The notes below the pieces were generated by a model. The model saw nothing but the letters and a program-made list of their open reading frames with translations, did no database searches and was not told the DNA's origin. From an uncultured Gammaproteobacteria bacterium (GTDB taxonomy: Bacteria > Pseudomonadota > Gammaproteobacteria > Rariloculales > Rariloculaceae), in contig CAMPKU010000197.1 in the NCBI GenBank assembly GCA_946887385.1, positions 1 through 8,617 on the forward strand: a stretch of DNA of 8,617 nt, in the 5' to 3' direction. Position 1 is the stretch's first letter. Each line of letters opens with the position of its first letter. A program made the translations under genes and the position numbers. Below, in pieces: positions 5,879 through 8,617 of this stretch.

Positions 5879-6481
5879 GTGGACTGGTCCGACATTGCGG
5901 CAGCAGCGGCCACGTTGTTCTTCGTGATGGACCCGCTCGGCAACATGCCGGTTTTCAACGCCGTGCTGTCGCGCTTTACGCCGCGGCGGCGCGCGCAGAT
6001 CACGGCACGAGAGCTCGTCATCGCGCTCGCGATTTTGCTGGTGTTCTTGTTCGCGGGGACGGCCGTCCTCGAATTCTTGGGTCTATCGCAGCCCTCGCTC
6101 AGCATCGCGGGCGGCGTGCTGCTGTTCATCATTGCGCTGAAGATGATTTTTCCGGGCGCCGGCGCAGATGCTGCCGGCGAAAAAGACGAGCCGTTCATCG
6201 TGCCGCTCGCCATGCCGATGGTGGCCGGTCCGTCCACGATCGCGATCCTATTGCTGCTCTCCTCCACGGAGCCGGAGCGCATCTGGGAGTGGTGCACGGC
6301 GCTCGTCATCGCGTGGGCCGGCACCACAGTGCTGCTCACCGCGTCGCCGTTCCTGCTGCGTGTGCTGGGCAGTAGAGGCTTGCGTGCGCTCGAGCGTCTC
6401 ATGGGCATGCTGCTCGTGCTGCTCGCCACGCAAATGCTGTTGAACGGCGTGCGCGAGTTCGTGCGCTCGCTGGGCGCCTAA
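5879..6481 (+). CDS. MarC-family (UPF0056) integral membrane protein
   Basis: This 200-aa inner-membrane protein of the MarC/UPF0056 family has about six membrane segments (near 5-20, 46-66, 72-91, 108-127, 139-160, 172-190). Hallmarks are FFVMDPLGNMPVF (14-26), where the family usually has an N/D-P-x-G turn, then PLAMPMVAGPSTIA (109-122), and RLMGMLLVLLATQML (173-187). I chose the GTG at 5879 because GGAGG (5868-5872) sits 6 nt upstream, the resulting length is normal, and the reading frame upstream of it lies inside tesB and is arginine-rich. The family's function is not settled: E. coli MarC was once linked to multiple antibiotic resistance and this was later withdrawn, while some archaeal relatives have been described as amino-acid transporters. 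It appears to be the last gene of the tight rightward cluster. Confidence 0.9.
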   Translation: MDWSDIAAAAATLFFVMDPLGNMPVFNAVLSRFTPRRRAQITARELVIALAILLVFLFAGTAVLEFLGLSQPSLSIAGGVLLFIIALKMIFPGAGADAAGEKDEPFIVPLAMPMVAGPSTIAILLLLSSTEPERIWEWCTALVIAWAGTTVLLTASPFLLRVLGSRGLRALERLMGMLLVLLATQMLLNGVREFVRSLGA

Positions 6482-6588
6482 TCTCGCCAGGAGTGTTGCA
6501 ACGCCGGCGGCAAACCGTCGAAGATGTGCTCGACGAGAACGCGCATGTCGCTCGCTTTTCGTCACCGCTGCCATATCGGGAGCACGCG

Positions 6589-7695
6589 ATGCCGCGCAGG
6601 GCTCGGCTCATCATGCTCGTCGCAGTCGCCGCACTGTGGACCGCGCCGGCTGCGCGCGCCCATCACAGCTTCTTCGGCCGCTTCGACACAGCGACGTTGA
6701 TCGAGCTTGAAGGCGAAGTCGTCGAGCTGCTCTGGCGCAATCCGCACGTGTCCTTCACGGTGCGCATCGCGGGCGCCGCGGACGCAGCCGTCGACTGGGA
6801 AATCGAGACCAGCTCGCTGACGGTGCTGAGGCGCATGGGCATCGACGAAGGCACCTTCAACGTCGGCGATCGCATCAGGATCGCGGGTAATCCGCCCGTC
6901 GGCGCGAAGGAAGAGCTCTACGCACGGCACGTGTTGCTGCCCGACGGCCGCGAGCTCTTGCTGAATGTGGGCCTGAAGCCGCGCTGGTCGAGCGCTGCGC
7001 TCGGCGACGACTCGCTGCTCATGGCGCGGATGGGCGACGGCTCGCGGCCCGAGCTCGGGATTTTCCGCGTTTGGAGCCACACGCGCGCTGAAGCGCGCTT
7101 GTTCCCCGAGGCTACGGATCCCAACTTCGACATTCAGTCGTACCCGCTCACGCCGGCGGCACGCGCGGCGCTCGACAAGTTCGATCGCGCCACCGATAAC
7201 CCGACCGCGAACTGCACGCCGAAAGGCATGCCGACGATCATGGAGGCGCCGTACCCGATCGAGCTCGTGCAGCAGGCCGACGGCAACATCGTTTTGCGGC
7301 TCGAGGAGTACGATCTCGAGCGCCCGATTCGGATGAGCCGCGGCCCGCCGGCCGAGCCGCCCGCGCCCTCGCCGCTAGGCTACTCGGTGGGCCGATGGGA
7401 GGGCCGCACGCTCGCGGTTGCGACGAGCCGCGTCAATTGGCCGTACTTCAGCCAGCTCGGGATACCGCAAAGCCCGAACGTCGCGATCGTCGAGCGCTTC
7501 ACGCCTAGCGACGACGGCAGCCGGCTCGACTACGAAATGACGGTCATCGATCCCGCGACGTTCACGAAGCCCGTGGTGCTCAAGCAGTACTGGCTCTATC
7601 TGCCGGAGGTGCGGCTCATGCCGTATCAGTGCACGGACGTCACGCGAGCTCGCGGCGGTACTGCCGGCCGCGCTCCGCGTAGTTTGCAGCGCTAG
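6589..7695 (+). CDS. Secreted protein of unknown function (DUF6152-like)
   Basis: This 368-aa exported protein of unknown function has a signal peptide at 1-24 (MPRRAR, hydrophobic core, then PAARA) with likely cleavage before HHSFFGRFD. The HHS-x-FD start and the WRNPHVSFTV segment (49-58) are typical of the DUF6152-type periplasmic proteins often seen in proteobacteria, whose N-terminal domain looks like an all-beta fold. The second half (about 145-360) is less familiar, with RVWSHTRAE, SVGRWEGRTLAVATSRVNWP and YEMTVIDPATFTKPV. Similar C-terminal segments occur in hypothetical proteins. The start is chosen for the signal peptide and GGGAG (6578-6582), 6 nt upstream; the earlier GTG at 6493 would bury the signal peptide. 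The 107-nt gap before it shows no convincing promoter or terminator. The final ~18 residues are Arg-rich and lie within the convergent overlap with the next gene. Confidence 0.8.
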   Translation: MPRRARLIMLVAVAALWTAPAARAHHSFFGRFDTATLIELEGEVVELLWRNPHVSFTVRIAGAADAAVDWEIETSSLTVLRRMGIDEGTFNVGDRIRIAGNPPVGAKEELYARHVLLPDGRELLLNVGLKPRWSSAALGDDSLLMARMGDGSRPELGIFRVWSHTRAEARLFPEATDPNFDIQSYPLTPAARAALDKFDRATDNPTANCTPKGMPTIMEAPYPIELVQQADGNIVLRLEEYDLERPIRMSRGPPAEPPAPSPLGYSVGRWEGRTLAVATSRVNWPYFSQLGIPQSPNVAIVERFTPSDDGSRLDYEMTVIDPATFTKPVVLKQYWLYLPEVRLMPYQCTDVTRARGGTAGRAPRSLQR

Positions 7696-8155
7696 CTTCG
7701 AGCGCGCGGCATTCGTCGTCCGTGAGCTCGCGCGCACGGCGGGCCGGTGCGCCGATGATCAGCGAGCGGTCCGGGAACGACTTGCGCTCCGTGATCAGCG
7801 CTCCGGCGCCGACGAGACAGTACTTGCCGATCACGGCGTGGCTCAGCACCGTAGCGCCGATGCCGATCAGCGAGAAGTCGCCGACGGTGCAGCCGTGCAC
7901 AACGGCGCCGTGGCCGATCGTGACTCCGTTGCCGATGGTGCACGGCGCGTCGCCGTCCACATGAATGACGGCCGTATCCTGCACGTTCGTATCGGCGCCG
8001 ATGCGAATGTCGTTGACGTCGCCGCGCAGCACGGCGTTGAACCACACGTTGGCATGGCGGCCGAGAAACACTCGCCCGATCACGGACGCGCTCGGCGCGA
8101 CATAGAACTCGTCGCCGACGGTGGTGACGCGGTAGGCGCCGAGCTCGTACAGCAT
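7640..8155 (-). CDS. Gamma carbonic anhydrase family protein (YrdA/CaiE-like)
   Basis: This 171-aa left-handed beta-helix protein of the gamma carbonic anhydrase/hexapeptide-repeat family forms trimers, with zinc at subunit interfaces. Hexapeptide turns run from about 20 to 125. Metal-ligand histidines are visible at H65 (VIHVDG), H82 (IGHGA) and H87 (VHGCT). The RGDVNDIRIG segment (44-53) and NVQD (57-60) carry the conserved Arg, Asp and Gln of the family. IGAPARRARELTDDE (134-148) begins the C-terminal helix. Activity as a true carbonic anhydrase is uncertain, since YrdA/PaaY-type members often show little or condition-dependent activity. The ATG is 1 nt after the gpmA stop, with no strong SD, so translation probably depends on ribosomes from gpmA. 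Its 3' end overlaps the convergent secreted-protein gene by 56 bp. Confidence 0.93.
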   Translation of the reverse strand: MLYELGAYRVTTVGDEFYVAPSASVIGRVFLGRHANVWFNAVLRGDVNDIRIGADTNVQDTAVIHVDGDAPCTIGNGVTIGHGAVVHGCTVGDFSLIGIGATVLSHAVIGKYCLVGAGALITERKSFPDRSLIIGAPARRARELTDDECRALEASAANYAERGRQYRRELA

Positions 8156-8156
8156 G

Positions 8157-8617
8157 CTACTTTTTCGCTTTGGCCTGAGCGGCGACAGCCGCGGCCGCGG
8201 CCGCGATCGCTGCGGCGTCGCCGAGGTATTCGGCGCGCGTGGGCTTCAAAGCCGCGTCGAGCTCGTACAACCGCGGCACGCCAGTGGGAATGTTCAGCTC
8301 CGTGATCTCGTCGTCGGAGATGCCTTCGAGCATCTTCACCACGGCGCGCAAGCTGTTGCCGTGCGCGGCGACCAGCACATGGCGGCCGCCGAGAAGCGCC
8401 GGCGCGATGCGATCCTCCCAATACGGCTGCACGCGGGCGAGCGTCGTTTTCAAAGACTCGGTGCCCGGCAGCACCGTGGGCGCCAGGCCGGCGTAGCGCG
8501 GATCGTGCCGCGGATGCCGTTCGTCGCTCTCGTCGAGCGGCGGCGGCGGAATGTCGTAACTACGGCGCCAGATCTTCACCTGCGCTTCGCCGTGTTTCGC
8601 CGTGGTCTGTGCCTTGT
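8157..8617 (-). CDS. gpmA: 2,3-bisphosphoglycerate-dependent phosphoglycerate mutase, C-terminal part
   Basis: This glycolytic/gluconeogenic enzyme interconverts 3- and 2-phosphoglycerate through a phosphohistidine. The gene enters from the right edge, so only the last 152 residues are visible, about 60% of a normal ~250-aa protein. The N-terminal RHG with the phosphorylated His lies outside. Visible family features are [15 protein letters not shown], the [11 protein letters not shown] segment, [16 protein letters not shown], the catalytic AAHGNSLRA with the second active-site His, and [14 protein letters not shown]. The tail is Ala/Lys-rich ([20 protein letters not shown]), as in many GpmA proteins. 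The GTG at 8577-8579 is an internal Val codon: the frame remains open and homologous to the edge. It is co-directional with the carbonic anhydrase-like gene, 1 nt apart. Confidence 0.95.
   Translation of the reverse strand, partial: KAQTTAKHGEAQVKIWRRSYDIPPPPLDESDERHPRHDPRYAGLAPTVLPGTESLKTTLARVQPYWEDRIAPALLGGRHVLVAAHGNSLRAVVKMLEGISDDEITELNIPTGVPRLYELDAALKPTRAEYLGDAAAIAAAAAAVAAQAKAKK

Noticed and set aside
6493..6588. Earlier GTG start for the secreted protein
   Set aside because: It would put 32 hydrophilic residues before a clear signal peptide, and AGGAG would be only about 1 nt from that GTG. The ATG at 6589 has GGGAG at a proper distance.
6482..6588. Operon terminator or new promoter between the MarC-type gene and the secreted-protein gene
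   Set aside because: Only a weak 5-bp repeat (GTCGA/TCGAC) and no T-run or paired -35/-10 match were found; nothing is strong enough to annotate.

Overview
The window reads as a chromosomal segment of a GC-rich Gram-negative bacterium. It has a TonB-dependent outer-membrane receptor, a 2,3-bisphosphoglycerate-dependent phosphoglycerate mutase, TesB, and a secreted protein resembling DUF6152. This suggests a proteobacterium, most likely a high-GC gammaproteobacterium of the Xanthomonadales/Steroidobacterales/Nevskiales kind; that placement is inference from gene content and base composition. No mobile element, CRISPR array, rRNA or tRNA gene was seen.

Region 1 (about 1-4103, + strand) is a thiamin-salvage operon. 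A candidate promoter (5-34) precedes a clear TPP riboswitch aptamer (about 48-139), then a Shine-Dalgarno-masking hairpin (171-196). The genes that follow are a TonB-dependent receptor (200-2335), a 91-aa MTH1187/YqgV-type thiamine-binding protein (2344-2619), a PnuC/PnuT-type inner-membrane carrier (2629-3234), and an APH/choline-kinase-fold small-molecule kinase (3231-4103, probably a thiamine kinase). Together they outline a full import route: outer-membrane entry, inner-membrane permeation, then phosphorylation to trap the vitamin. The small binding protein has no signal peptide, so it would buffer or sense thiamin in the cytoplasm.

Region 2 (4110-6481, + strand) continues with gaps of only 6, 6 and 20 nt. 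It holds a beta-hydroxyacid dehydrogenase (HIBADH family), an acyl-CoA thioesterase II (TesB) and a MarC-family membrane protein. None has an obvious thiamin role, but the packing suggests co-transcription from the riboswitch leader. A GC hairpin covers the tesB stop codon and abuts the marC ribosome-binding site.

Region 3 (6589-7695, + strand) is a secreted protein of unknown function. It meets a leftward pair convergently: gpmA (8157-8617, cut by the window edge) followed after 1 nt by a gamma-class carbonic anhydrase-like protein (7640-8155). The two convergent coding regions overlap by 56 bp.

The most interesting signal is the expression platform of the riboswitch. A 9-nt segment of the aptamer P4/P5 arm is perfectly complementary to the 5' side of the Shine-Dalgarno hairpin, giving two mutually exclusive folds and a specific model of translational control.
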